A stretch of 64,000 bases of DNA from Sphingomonas sp. S1-29. GTDB lineage: Bacteria > Pseudomonadota > Alphaproteobacteria > Sphingomonadales > Sphingomonadaceae. Each line of letters starts with the position of its first letter. Position 1 is the first letter of the stretch. The DNA lies in assembly GCF_026167545.1 (NCBI RefSeq), contig NZ_CP110678.1, positions 1,051,501-1,115,500 on the forward strand, written 5' to 3'. This document shows positions 56,059 to 64,000 of the stretch, one piece after another. The notes under the pieces were generated by a model. The model was not told the DNA's origin, made no database searches, and worked only from the letters and a program-made list of their open reading frames with translations. A program made the translations under genes and the position numbers.

Positions 56059-57441
56059 TCAATCCCCCGCAAAAGCAAACGGCGTAACCCCCGCCTCGCG
56101 ATCGCTCACGATCCGCGCGCGGCCCGCCGGCGGGGCGCTGCGTTGCGGGCAGTTGGTGCGGGTGCAGGCACGGCAGCCAAGCCCCACCGGCACCGCGCCG
56201 CCCGCCAGATCGACCCCGCGCGCCGCGGCCAGCGCCGCCGCGTCGCTCGCCGCCAGCCCCAGCCCGATCGCGAAACGCCCGCGCACACCGCCGGCGCGTG
56301 CGCCCTGCGGCTGCACCGTGCGCGCCAGCGTGAACCAGCGCGCACCGTCCTCGGTCTCGACCAGTTGGCGCACCAGGTCGCCCGGCCGGCCGAAGGTCTC
56401 GAACAATTCCCATAACGGGCACAGTCCGCCCTCGACCAGCGGCGACGCGCTCGCGCCGGCATAGCGTTTCGACACCTGCCCCGCGCGGTCGACGCGCAGC
56501 ATGAAGAAGGGCAGCCCGCGCGCGCCCACGCGCTGCAGCGTCGTCAGCCGGTGCGCCACCTGCTCGAACCCAGCGCCGAAGCGCCGCTGCAGCAGCTCGA
56601 TGTCATAGCCCGTCCCCTCGCACGCGCGCAGGAAACGGGCATAGGGCATCATCAGCGCGGCGGCGAAATAGGCGGTAACGTGGCGGCGGAACAACCGCTG
56701 CGCGGTGCGGTCGGCCAGCTCGGCGCCGCGCACCAGCGCCTCGATCTCCGCCCCCGCCTCCGCCCCCAGCCGCTCGGCCATCGCGAAGGTGCGCGAGGCG
56801 GCGTCGAGCATTTCGGACAATTGCAATTGCCGCGCGTGCAGGTCGACGCGCTTGAGCATGTCGGGCGTCACCTCGACCGGCAGGATGCGCACCGATAATT
56901 GGTGCTTCACGCGCAGCCGCTCGGCGATCGCCTGCGCCAAATCGCCGCTGCCCAGCCGCAATTCGTCGGCGAGGCGTTCGGCGGCGGCGTCGAGATCGGC
57001 GAAATGGTTGCGCCAGCGCTCGATCGCGCGGCGGACGTCGCGCGCGATCGTGTCGCCTTCGTCGGCCGCGGTGCCGCTCCCCGCGCCGCCGCGATCGAAC
57101 ACCCGCGCGAACGCCTCGGCCCCGCCCGGCGCGGCGGCGAGCCATTCGTCGACCTCGCTGCGGTCGACCTCGAGATCGGCGAACAGCGGATCGGCAAGCC
57201 TTCGCCGCATCGCCGCCGCGCCGCCCCCCGGCTCGCCCGCCGCCAGCGCGCGCGCATCGAAATCGAATCGCTGCGCCAGCCGCACCAGCAGGTTCGCCGA
57301 CACCGGCCGCTGGTTGCGCTCGATCAGGTTGAGGTAGCTCGGCGATATCTCGAGCGCCTCGGCCATCGCCGCCTGCGTCAGCCCAGCCTGCCGCCGCACC
57401 CGCCGCACCGCATGCCCCGCGATCACCTTGCGTTCGGCCAT
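56059..57441 (-). CDS. RamB/ScfR-like XRE-family regulator (short-chain fatty acyl regulator family)
   Basis: 460 residues: XRE HTH at 8-65 (RRQAGLTQAAMAEALEISPS, YLNLIERNQRPVSANLLVRL), an IrrE/ImmA-like central domain and a C-terminal domain with CRACTRTNCPQRSAP, typical of the short-chain fatty acyl regulator family. It diverges from isocitrate lyase; relatives such as RamB and MccR control acetate or propionate and glyoxylate genes. It probably controls aceA and itself. Confidence 0.9.
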   Translation of the reverse strand: MAERKVIAGHAVRRVRRQAGLTQAAMAEALEISPSYLNLIERNQRPVSANLLVRLAQRFDFDARALAAGEPGGGAAAMRRRLADPLFADLEVDRSEVDEWLAAAPGGAEAFARVFDRGGAGSGTAADEGDTIARDVRRAIERWRNHFADLDAAAERLADELRLGSGDLAQAIAERLRVKHQLSVRILPVEVTPDMLKRVDLHARQLQLSEMLDAASRTFAMAERLGAEAGAEIEALVRGAELADRTAQRLFRRHVTAYFAAALMMPYARFLRACEGTGYDIELLQRRFGAGFEQVAHRLTTLQRVGARGLPFFMLRVDRAGQVSKRYAGASASPLVEGGLCPLWELFETFGRPGDLVRQLVETEDGARWFTLARTVQPQGARAGGVRGRFAIGLGLAASDAAALAAARGVDLAGGAVPVGLGCRACTRTNCPQRSAPPAGRARIVSDREAGVTPFAFAGD

Positions 57442-57497
57442 GTCCTACAAGCCCCCTTTCGTGCCACACTTCCGCGAGGAGCCAATCCGACTCGCCC

Positions 57498-57537
57498 TTG
57501 TCAATTGTTTACAACCTTGCAGCGTTTACGTCGCTGC
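57498..57537. promoter_or_regulatory. Inverted repeats in the regulator/aceA intergenic region
   Basis: TTGTCAATTGTTTACAA (57498-57514) has TTGT/ACAA ends around an AT-rich core; GCAGCG-TTTACGT-CGCTGC (57519-57537) is a perfect 6-bp inverted repeat. Both lie in the 193-bp gap between the divergent genes and are candidate operators for the RamB-like regulator. Confidence 0.5.
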
Positions 57538-57634
57538 TGGCAACAGCACGACCCGCGCGGAAAGTGAATCTGTGGGGTGCGTAGTGTAGCTTTTGTATAC
57601 TTCCAAATCATCCGCAGGACGATTTGTGAAGGCG

Positions 57635-58945
57635 ATGACAATGACGACGAGTTTCGAAACCCTCATCCCCGCCCCCGCCGGTCGCTTCGACGGGATCGAA
57701 CGCCCCTACACCGCCGCCGATGTCGAACGCCTGCGCGGCTCGATCACGATCGAACACACGCTGGCGACCAAGGGCGCGAACAAATTGTGGGAGCTGCTCA
57801 AGACCGAGGATTATATCAACGCGCTCGGCGCGCTGAGCGGCAACCAGGCGATGCAGATGGTCCGCGCCGGGCTCAAGGCGATCTACCTCTCGGGCTGGCA
57901 GGTCGCAGCCGACGCCAACAGCGCCGGGCAAATGTACCCCGATCAGTCGCTCTACCCCGCCAATGCCGGCCCCGACCTTGCCCGCCGGATCAACAACACC
58001 TTCCAGCGCGCCGACCAGATCGAGCATAGCGAAGGCGGCGTAACCCGCGACTGGTTCGCCCCGATCGTCGCCGATGCCGAAGCGGGCTTTGGCGGCCCGC
58101 TCAACTGCTACGAGATCATGAAGGCGTATATCGCCGCAGGTGCAGCCGGCGTCCATTACGAGGACCAGCTGGCGAGCGAGAAGAAGTGCGGCCATCTCGG
58201 CGGCAAGGTGCTGATCCCGACACAGGCGCACATCCGCAACCTCGACGCCGCGCGCCTCGCCGCCGACGTCTCGGGCGTGCCGACGGTGATCTGCGCGCGC
58301 ACCGACGCCGAAAGCGCCAAGCTGATCACCAGCGATGTCGACGAACGCGACCGCGAGTTCCTGACCGGCGAACGCACCCCCGAAGGCTTTTTCCGCCTGA
58401 AGGACGGCACCGGCGTCGATCACTGCATCAAGCGCGGCCTCGCCTTTGCCCCGCACGCCGATCTGCTGTGGTGGGAAACGTCGAAGCCCGTCCTGGCCGA
58501 CGCGCGCCGCTTCGCCGAGACGATCAAGAAGCAGTTCCCGAACAAGATGCTGGCGTATAATTGCTCGCCCAGCTTCAATTGGGAGGCCAATCTCGACAAG
58601 GACGACATCGCCCGCTTCCAGCGCGAAATCGGCGCGATGGGCTATAAGTTCCAGTTCGTCACGCTCGCGGGCTTCCACCAGCTCAACTACGGCATGTTCG
58701 AGCTGGCGCGCGGCTACAAGGATCGCGGCATGGCGGCGTATAGCGAGCTGCAACAGGCCGAATTCGGCGCCGAGCAGCATGGCTACACCGCCACCCGCCA
58801 CCAGCGCGAAGTCGGCACCGGCTATTTCGATCTCGTCGCCACGACGCTGGCGGGCGGCGCAAGCTCGACCACCGCGCTCGGCGAATCGACCGAGGCCGAC
58901 CAGTTCAAGAAGGCCGCGCCCGCTTTGGAGGCCGAAGCCGCCTGA
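57635..58945 (+). CDS. aceA: Isocitrate lyase
   Basis: Glyoxylate-shunt enzyme splitting isocitrate into glyoxylate and succinate, needed for growth on acetate, fatty acids or PHB breakdown products. About 436 residues with the catalytic-loop signature [44 protein letters not shown] and [16 protein letters not shown] 57635 or 57641 is the likely start; the upstream 14 codons are not conserved. No malate synthase is nearby. Confidence 0.96.
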   Translation: MTMTTSFETLIPAPAGRFDGIERPYTAADVERLRGSITIEHTLATKGANKLWELLKTEDYINALGALSGNQAMQMVRAGLKAIYLSGWQVAADANSAGQMYPDQSLYPANAGPDLARRINNTFQRADQIEHSEGGVTRDWFAPIVADAEAGFGGPLNCYEIMKAYIAAGAAGVHYEDQLASEKKCGHLGGKVLIPTQAHIRNLDAARLAADVSGVPTVICARTDAESAKLITSDVDERDREFLTGERTPEGFFRLKDGTGVDHCIKRGLAFAPHADLLWWETSKPVLADARRFAETIKKQFPNKMLAYNCSPSFNWEANLDKDDIARFQREIGAMGYKFQFVTLAGFHQLNYGMFELARGYKDRGMAAYSELQQAEFGAEQHGYTATRHQREVGTGYFDLVATTLAGGASSTTALGESTEADQFKKAAPALEAEAA

Positions 58946-58976
58946 CCCGTTCGACCAGCTTTCCTGGGGAGGAAAG

Positions 58977-59010
58977 ATGCCCGTCGGCACCGCAAGGCGC
59001 CGGCGGGCAT
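58977..59010. terminator. Hairpin between convergent aceA and transporter genes
   Basis: ATGCCCGTCGGC (58977-58988) and GCCGGCGGGCAT (58999-59010) form a 12-bp stem with one G-U pair. No strong T-run follows, so termination efficiency is uncertain, but the position between two stop codons fits a bidirectional terminator. Confidence 0.6.
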
Positions 59011-59018
59011 TCAATTGC

Positions 59019-60452
59019 CTACCGCGCCGCCGCGATCTGCTCGATCCGCGCCCGATGCTCCTCGGGGCCGAAGGGAAAGCGAAGGAACAGCCACCCCGCC
59101 GCCAGCGACAGCAGGAAATAGCCGCCCGCGAACAGGATCGTCAGCCGGTCGAGCACCGCCTCGGGCACCTGCCCCGGCGTCGCTCTTTCGGGAAACCCCG
59201 CCAGCGCCAGGATCGCCCCCGACACGAAGATCCCGAGCCCGCTGGTACATTTCTGGACGAAGAACAGCCCGGCGAAGAACACCCCCTCGTTGCGCGTGCC
59301 GGTGCGCGCCTCGGCATGTTCGACGACATCGGCCATCATCGATGCGCCGACGATCGCCGCGCCGATGCTCGCCGCGCCGCTGACGATGTAGATCGCGAAC
59401 AAGACCGGCACCATCATCGCGCTTGCGGGCGGCGGGAACCAATCGAGCAAGCGAAGCGCGAAGGGCACGCCCTGGAACACCCCCGCCGAGACGATCAGCC
59501 ACGCCGCCGCGCGCGGCTTGCCGATCCGCCGCGCCAGCGCGGGCGCACCGACAAAGGCGAGCACGACGCCCGCGAACAGCACAACCGCCAGCCATCCGAA
59601 GGTCGCGGTGCCGAAGCGCCACACGAAGCTGTAGAGATAGTTCGACAGCGCGAAGCTGATCCCCTGCATCGTATAGGCGAACAGCCCCGCCGCCATCAGC
59701 AGCACGAACGCGCGGTTGCTCGCCGCCGCGCGCAGCTCGCGAAACGCGGTGCCGATCCCGCCCGCGGCGATCGGCGGTCGCGGCAAGGCAGCGATACGCC
59801 GATGCGTCCCCAGCGCCGACACCAGGATCGCGAACGCCATGATCGCCGCCCCCGTCGCGGCGAAGGCGGTATAGCCGTCGCGGTTGAGCAACCCGTTGGG
59901 CTGCGCGGGAGTCGGCACCAGGAACAGCTGATAGGCAGCGAACAGCATCAGCAGCCCTGCCGCCCAACCGAAGATATAGCGATAGGCGGTGAGCCGCGTG
60001 CGCTCGTTATAATCCGAGCTGAGTTCGGGGGTGAGCGCCTGGCTCGGCACTTCATAGGCAGAGACCGCGCTGCGCACGAGCACCGCGGCGCCGAACAGCC
60101 ACAACAAGGTCATCGTCGGATCGAGCACCGGCGGGTTCCACAGCAGCAGCCAGCCGAGCGCGATCGGCAGCGCCGATGCGTACATCCACGGATGCCGCCG
60201 CCCCCAGCGGCTGCGCGTCCGGTCCGACGCGACGCCGATCGCCGGATCGATGAAGGCATCGACCAGCAACGCGCACATGATGACGAACCCCACCGATGCC
60301 GAGGGCAGTCCAATCACCTGGTTGTAGAACAGCAACAGGAAGGTGCCGAAGCCATTGTCCTTGATGCCATAGGCGACCGCGCCGAAGCCGAAGGCGAGCG
60401 TCGTGCGCGTTTCGACCCGGCCGACCGGAGGAAGCGCCTGTGCGGTCGCCAT
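59019..60452 (-). CDS. GPH-family (glycoside-pentoside-hexuronide:cation) symporter
   Basis: 477 residues with twelve membrane helices. The GPH/MFS_2 pattern is seen in DAFIDPAIGVASDRTRSRWG, RRHPWMYASALPIALGWLLL, YEVPSQALTPELSSDYNERT and ADVVEHAEARTGTRNEGVFF. Transports sugars or uronides with Na+ or H+; substrate not readable. ATG 60452 is chosen because sequence before it is unconserved. Confidence 0.9.
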   Translation of the reverse strand: MATAQALPPVGRVETRTTLAFGFGAVAYGIKDNGFGTFLLLFYNQVIGLPSASVGFVIMCALLVDAFIDPAIGVASDRTRSRWGRRHPWMYASALPIALGWLLLWNPPVLDPTMTLLWLFGAAVLVRSAVSAYEVPSQALTPELSSDYNERTRLTAYRYIFGWAAGLLMLFAAYQLFLVPTPAQPNGLLNRDGYTAFAATGAAIMAFAILVSALGTHRRIAALPRPPIAAGGIGTAFRELRAAASNRAFVLLMAAGLFAYTMQGISFALSNYLYSFVWRFGTATFGWLAVVLFAGVVLAFVGAPALARRIGKPRAAAWLIVSAGVFQGVPFALRLLDWFPPPASAMMVPVLFAIYIVSGAASIGAAIVGASMMADVVEHAEARTGTRNEGVFFAGLFFVQKCTSGLGIFVSGAILALAGFPERATPGQVPEAVLDRLTILFAGGYFLLSLAAGWLFLRFPFGPEEHRARIEQIAAAR

Positions 60453-60662
60453 GCAATATGTCTCCAAACGCGGGTGGCTGTGAAGCATAGACGCAGCCTA
60501 TCACTCGTCAATTATGTCGGATTTGGAAGAACGGGTATGCGAAGACGGGTTGCGCAGCACAAGGGCCAGCGATACCTAATTGTTCTGCAGGAACGGCTTC
60601 ATATGTGAACGCCGTGAACGGCGTCCGATAGCCTTTCGAACAAAGGGCACGGGCGCGAGAGG

Positions 60663-61814
60663 ATGACGATGGCACTCGACGCCGAAACTTTCGACGCGCT
60701 GATCGATACCGTCCGCCGGTTCGTCGCCGAACGGCTGCGCCCGCTCGAGGCTGCGGTCGAAGAGGCCGATGCGATACCGCAGGACATCGTCGAGGAGATG
60801 AAGGCGCTGGGACTGTTCGGGCTGTCGATCGCCGAGGAACATGGCGGGCTTGCGCTGACGATGGGCGAGGAATGCCGCGTCGCGATCGAACTCGGGCGCA
60901 CGACGCCGGCGTTCCGGTCGACCTTCGGCACCAACGTCGGGATCGGGTCGCAGGGGCTGGTGATGGCGGGCACGCCTGAGCAGAAGGCCGAATGGCTGCC
61001 GCGCATCGCGAGCGGCGAGATCGTCACCAGCTTCGCGCTGACCGAGCCCGATGTCGGTTCGGATTCGGGGGCGGTGAAGACGCGCGCGGTGAAGGACGGT
61101 GACAGCTATCGGCTGTCGGGCACCAAGCGCTACATCACCAATGCCGACAAGGCCGACCTGTTCACCGTGATGGCGCGCACTGGCGACGAGCCCGGCGCAC
61201 GCGGTGTGTCGGCGTTCCTGGTTCCGCGTGACCTGCCCGGCGTGTCGATCGGCACGCCTGAAAAGAAGATGGGGCAAAAGGGTGCCAAGGTCGCCGACCT
61301 CAACCTCGACGACGTGGCCGTTCCCGCCGCCAATCGGCTGGGGGCCGAGGGTGAAGGCTTCAAGATCGCGATGCGCGTGCTCGATCGCGGGCGGCTGCAT
61401 ATCGCGGCGGTCTGCGTCGGCGTCGCCGAGCGGCTGATCGCCGATTGCGTCGGCTATGCCGGCGAGCGCAGGCAGTTCGGCAAGCCGCTCGCCGAGCATC
61501 AACTGATCCAGGCGATGCTCGCCGATTCGAAAACCGAGGCGCTGGCGGCGCGCGCGCTGGTGCTCGAAACCGCCGATAAAAAGGATCGCGGCGACGATGT
61601 CGTGCTCGAAAGCGCCGCCGCCAAGCTCTTTGCCTCGGAGATGGTCGGCCGCGTCGCCGATCGTGCGGTGCAGATCTATGGCGGCGCCGGCTATATCGCC
61701 GATTACGGCATCGAACGGCTCTACCGCGATGTCCGGCTGTTTCGGATCTACGAAGGCACCAGCCAGATCCAGCAACTGATCATTGCGCGCGAGATGATGA
61801 AGCGCGGCGGGTAA
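60663..61814 (+). CDS. Acyl-CoA dehydrogenase
   Basis: FAD enzyme of beta-oxidation or branched-chain catabolism, 383 residues. The FAD/substrate motif FALTEPDVGSDSGAVKTRA and C-terminal RDVRLFRIYEGTSQIQQLII are standard. A GAGAGG site fits ATG 60669 slightly better than 60663. Chain-length specificity is not readable. A family A repeat separates it from the SDR gene downstream. Confidence 0.94.
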   Translation: MTMALDAETFDALIDTVRRFVAERLRPLEAAVEEADAIPQDIVEEMKALGLFGLSIAEEHGGLALTMGEECRVAIELGRTTPAFRSTFGTNVGIGSQGLVMAGTPEQKAEWLPRIASGEIVTSFALTEPDVGSDSGAVKTRAVKDGDSYRLSGTKRYITNADKADLFTVMARTGDEPGARGVSAFLVPRDLPGVSIGTPEKKMGQKGAKVADLNLDDVAVPAANRLGAEGEGFKIAMRVLDRGRLHIAAVCVGVAERLIADCVGYAGERRQFGKPLAEHQLIQAMLADSKTEALAARALVLETADKKDRGDDVVLESAAAKLFASEMVGRVADRAVQIYGGAGYIADYGIERLYRDVRLFRIYEGTSQIQQLIIAREMMKRGG

Positions 61815-61816
61815 AT

Positions 61817-61912
61817 CCCCCTCCCGCTTGCGGGAGGGGTTGGGGGTGGGCCTTACTTATTGTCCTGTTTGCGGATGGCCCCACCCCCGGCCCCTCCCGC
61901 AAGCGGGAGGGG
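61817..61912. repeat. Palindromic repeat doublet (family A)
   Basis: The halves at 61817-61852 and 61877-61912 are long inverted copies, each containing CTCCCGCTTGCGGGAG or CTCCCGCAAGCGGGAG. It ends 9 bp before the SDR start. Confidence 0.9.
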
Positions 61913-61921
61913 AGTTATCAC

Positions 61922-62710
61922 ATGGACACCAACACCCTGTTCCGCCTCGACGGCCGCGTCGCGCTTGTCACCGGCGGGTCGCGCGGCATCGGCAAGATGA
62001 TCGCGACCGGCTTCATCGGCATGGGCGCGAAGGTGTATATCTCGTCGCGCCGCGCCGACGCGTGCGAACAAACCGCCGCCGAACTGGGCGAACACTGCAT
62101 CGCGCTGCCCGCCGACGTATCGAGCGTCGATGGCTGCAAGGCGCTGGCGGCGCAATTTGCCGAATACGAACCCGCACTCGACATCCTGGTTAACAACGCC
62201 GGCGCGGCATGGGGCGAGCCATTCGACAGCTTTCCCGAAAAGGGCTGGGACAAGGTGATGGACCTCAACGTCAAATCGCCCTTCTTCCTGACCCAAGCGC
62301 TACACGGCGCGCTCAAGGCCGCGGGATCGCGCGACAAGCCGGCCAAGGTGATCAACATCACCTCGATCGACGGCCAGCGGCTCAATGCGTGGGAGACCTA
62401 TAGCTATCAGGCGTCGAAGGCGGCGCTGATCCACCTCACCCGCCGGATGGCGGCGCGGCTGATTCAGGACGGGATCAACGTCACCTCGATCGCGCCGGGT
62501 GCCTTTGCCAGCGACATGAACAAGGCGGCGCGCGATCACGGCAATTCGGTGGCCAAGGCAATCCCGGCCAAGCGGATCGGCGAGGCCGAGGATATGGCGG
62601 CGGCGGCGATCTATCTCGCCAGCCGCGCGGGCGATTATGTGGTGGGCGAGACGATCACCGTCGATGGCGGGCTGGTGAACGCGTCGGTCGGAGCCTCGAT
62701 CGACGGCTAA
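61922..62710 (+). CDS. Short-chain dehydrogenase/reductase
   Basis: 262-residue classical SDR. Seen are the NAD(P) motif VTGGSRGIGKM, LVNNAGAAWG, catalytic Ser in NITSIDG, the YSYQASKAALI Tyr/Lys pair, SIAPGAFASDMN and ETITVDGGLVNASVGA. FabG-like 3-oxoacyl reductases have this layout; with the acyl-CoA dehydrogenase upstream, a fatty-acid role is plausible but not proven. Confidence 0.92.
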   Translation: MDTNTLFRLDGRVALVTGGSRGIGKMIATGFIGMGAKVYISSRRADACEQTAAELGEHCIALPADVSSVDGCKALAAQFAEYEPALDILVNNAGAAWGEPFDSFPEKGWDKVMDLNVKSPFFLTQALHGALKAAGSRDKPAKVINITSIDGQRLNAWETYSYQASKAALIHLTRRMAARLIQDGINVTSIAPGAFASDMNKAARDHGNSVAKAIPAKRIGEAEDMAAAAIYLASRAGDYVVGETITVDGGLVNASVGASIDG

Positions 62711-62713
62711 GGC

Positions 62714-63343
62714 TCAGGGCGCGCGTTTGGGCCCGGTGAGCCACATCCGCGGCAATTTGGTCGGGCGTTTCACGCCGTCGAGCCGAACCGCGCGGGTGAT
62801 GCGGATCGGCTTGAGGATCATCTGGCCGCGAAACGCGTCGAAGCCGCCGCCGGTCTTCACCGCCAGGATCCGCTTCACCGCATCCATCCCGCCGATCACC
62901 CGGCCGAAGGCGGCATAGCCCGGATAATCGCGCCGCGCGTCCATCGAGGGCGCGGGGCCGATCGTGATGAAGAAATTGCCCCCCGCCGCCTCGGGCGTCG
63001 CGCCGCGCGCCATCGAGATCGTCGCGTCGAGGTGGCGGATGCCGGTCTTAGATGTCGGCTCGAGCGGGAATGGCGGCAGGATACGGCGCGCATCGGTGCG
63101 GATGCCGCCCTGGACGAAGCCGGTGCCGGGGGTGCGCTTGCTGCGCGCGGCGCGATAGAAGGTGACGCCGTCGAACCGACCGTCATCGACATAGGCGAGG
63201 AAGTTCTTGGCGGTGGCCGGCGCGCGCTTGGTATCAACCGCGATCAGGATCGGGCCTGCGCTGGTTTCCAATCGGACGCGGACCTTTGCGGGTTCCTGCG
63301 CGGCGGCGGGGGTGGCGAGCGCGAATATCGCAAGGCTGAGCAA
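62714..63343 (-). CDS. Periplasmic peptidyl-prolyl cis-trans isomerase (cyclophilin)
   Basis: About 209 residues: short signal peptide ending TPAAAQ, then a cyclophilin domain (VRLETSAGPILIAVDTKRAP, FDGVTFYRAARSK, ISMARGATPEAAGGNFFITI, YAAFGRVIGGMDAVKRIL). The best start with a ribosome site is a TTG at 63343 with GGGGGG 6 bp upstream; that G-run belongs to the adjacent palindromic repeat. A longer frame to ATG 63460 would translate the repeat itself. The 5' end may have been altered by repeat insertion. Confidence 0.85.
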   Translation of the reverse strand: MLSLAIFALATPAAAQEPAKVRVRLETSAGPILIAVDTKRAPATAKNFLAYVDDGRFDGVTFYRAARSKRTPGTGFVQGGIRTDARRILPPFPLEPTSKTGIRHLDATISMARGATPEAAGGNFFITIGPAPSMDARRDYPGYAAFGRVIGGMDAVKRILAVKTGGGFDAFRGQMILKPIRITRAVRLDGVKRPTKLPRMWLTGPKRAP

Positions 63344-63351
63344 TTTTATCC

Positions 63352-63435
63352 CCCCGTTCGCACTGAGCTTGTCGAAGTGCCGTCCTCCTTGGTGGAAAGA
63401 AGGACAGTGCTTCGACAGGCTCGGCACGAACGGGG
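63352..63435. repeat. Palindromic repeat at the 5' end of the cyclophilin gene
   Basis: Arms of 35 bp at 63352-63386 and 63401-63435 are inverted copies with about nine mismatches (core GAGCTTGTCGAAG / CTTCGACAGGCTC). A related but distinct unit from the metH2 repeat. Confidence 0.85.
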
Positions 63436-63462
63436 TTAGGGCAGTTCGCAAACCATGCACGA

Positions 63463-64000
63463 TCAGCGCGCGATCCCGCCTGCCGCGAGCACCGCCAGCG
63501 TCACGAGCTCGCTCGCGGTGCTCGTCATCGGCGCGATCTGGACGTTCTTTTCCATGCCGATCAGCATCGGCCCGATCATCGTGTCGCCACCTAGCTCGCG
63601 CAGCAGCTTGGCCGAGATGTTGGCCGATTGCAGCCCCGGCATGATCAGGATGTTCGCCGGCCCCGAAAGCCGCGCGAACGGATAATTCTTCAGCTGCTTT
63701 TCGTTGAGCGCGACATCGGGTGCCATTTCGCCTTCATATTCGAAGCCCGGCTGGCGCGCGTCGAGCACCGCGACGGCGTCGCGGATATTGTCGAGCCACT
63801 GGCCGCCGGGGTTGCCGAAGGTCGAATAGCTGAGGAACGCAACGCGCGGCTCATGCCCCATGCGGCGCGCGACCTGCGCGGTCTGTTCGGCGAAGTCGGC
63901 GAGCTGCTCGGCGGTAGGGCGTTCGTTGACCGTGGTGTCGGCGATGAACACCGTGTGCGTCTTGCCGACCAGCACATGGATGCCGAAGGGCGTACGGCCC
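63463..64000 (-). CDS. maeB: NADP-dependent malic enzyme, C-terminal phosphotransacetylase-like part (partial)
   Basis: Residues reading GRTPFGIHVLVGKTHTVFIA onward, then ADTTVNERPTAEQLADFAEQ, VAFLSYSTFGNPGGQWLDNI, YEGEMAPDVALNEKQLKNYP and NILIMPGLQSANISAKLLREL, are the PTA-like C-terminal domain of MaeB-type malic enzymes. A stand-alone phosphate acetyltransferase cannot be excluded because the N-terminal malic domain would lie beyond the window. The 5' end is outside. Confidence 0.88.
   Translation of the reverse strand, partial: GRTPFGIHVLVGKTHTVFIADTTVNERPTAEQLADFAEQTAQVARRMGHEPRVAFLSYSTFGNPGGQWLDNIRDAVAVLDARQPGFEYEGEMAPDVALNEKQLKNYPFARLSGPANILIMPGLQSANISAKLLRELGGDTMIGPMLIGMEKNVQIAPMTSTASELVTLAVLAAGGIAR

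Noticed and set aside
58446..60608. 720-codon plus-strand open frame
   Set aside because: Overlaps aceA in another frame and runs antisense to the GPH transporter; Arg/Gln/Pro-rich shadow.

Overview
The window looks like a chromosomal segment of a GC-rich alphaproteobacterium of the Sphingomonas type. The reasons are the PhaR/PhaC-like/thiolase set, three large TonB-dependent receptors, a methionine synthase split into two proteins (metH1/metH2) behind metF, an isocitrate lyase facing a RamB/ScfR-like regulator, and many short palindromic intergenic repeats. Protein identifications come from reading motifs and recalling families; no database search was run.

Layout. 0.1-3.0 kb: PHA metabolism (phaR divergent from a PhaC-like hydrolase, then thiolase). 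3.1-8.8 kb: TonB receptor 1 with a hairpin over its start, alanine racemase, CPA2-type antiporter. 8.9-14.8 kb: methionine-cycle operon on the minus strand (ArsR-methyltransferase fusion, metF, metH1, metH2), punctuated by palindromic repeats; one repeat lies in frame inside metH2. 14.9-17.4 kb: two small lipoproteins, an aldo/keto reductase and a TonB-like protein.

17.5-33.4 kb is an accessory region bordered and interrupted by insertion sequences. It holds a decayed IS5-type element, a TonB receptor whose signal peptide is split by an intact IS5-type element, a GntR/FadR regulator facing mannonate dehydratase (uxuA), an NmrA-like pseudogene, a chaperone-usher pilus operon with a divergent LuxR-type regulator, and an intact IS3 element with 4-bp target duplication. 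Base composition here is visibly less GC-rich than in the flanks.

33.7-40.2 kb: a TonB receptor-phoD operon preceded by a Pho-box-like site and facing a TPR/2OG-Fe(II) oxygenase-like gene, suggesting phosphate-ester scavenging. 40.3-43.3 kb: gene remnants (EAL domain, response regulator) around a Tat-exported Gfo/Idh/MocA oxidoreductase. 43.3-55.3 kb: DNA glycosylase, DUF72, DUF2254, CYTH-CHAD, HWE kinase, atypical Nramp, GH130, ion channel, alcohol dehydrogenase, hydrolase, and a TonB C-terminal fragment. 55.3-64 kb: GFA protein, glyoxylate-shunt control (RamB-like regulator/aceA), GPH-type transporter, acyl-CoA dehydrogenase, SDR, cyclophilin, and the 3' end of a MaeB-type malic enzyme.

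Most noteworthy: the in-frame palindromic repeat in metH2; the 24-bp palindrome filling the -35/-10 spacer of an apparently leaderless ArsR-methyltransferase operon; the IS-split receptor whose reading frame is restored by virtual excision; and the Pho-box/TonB receptor/phoD unit.
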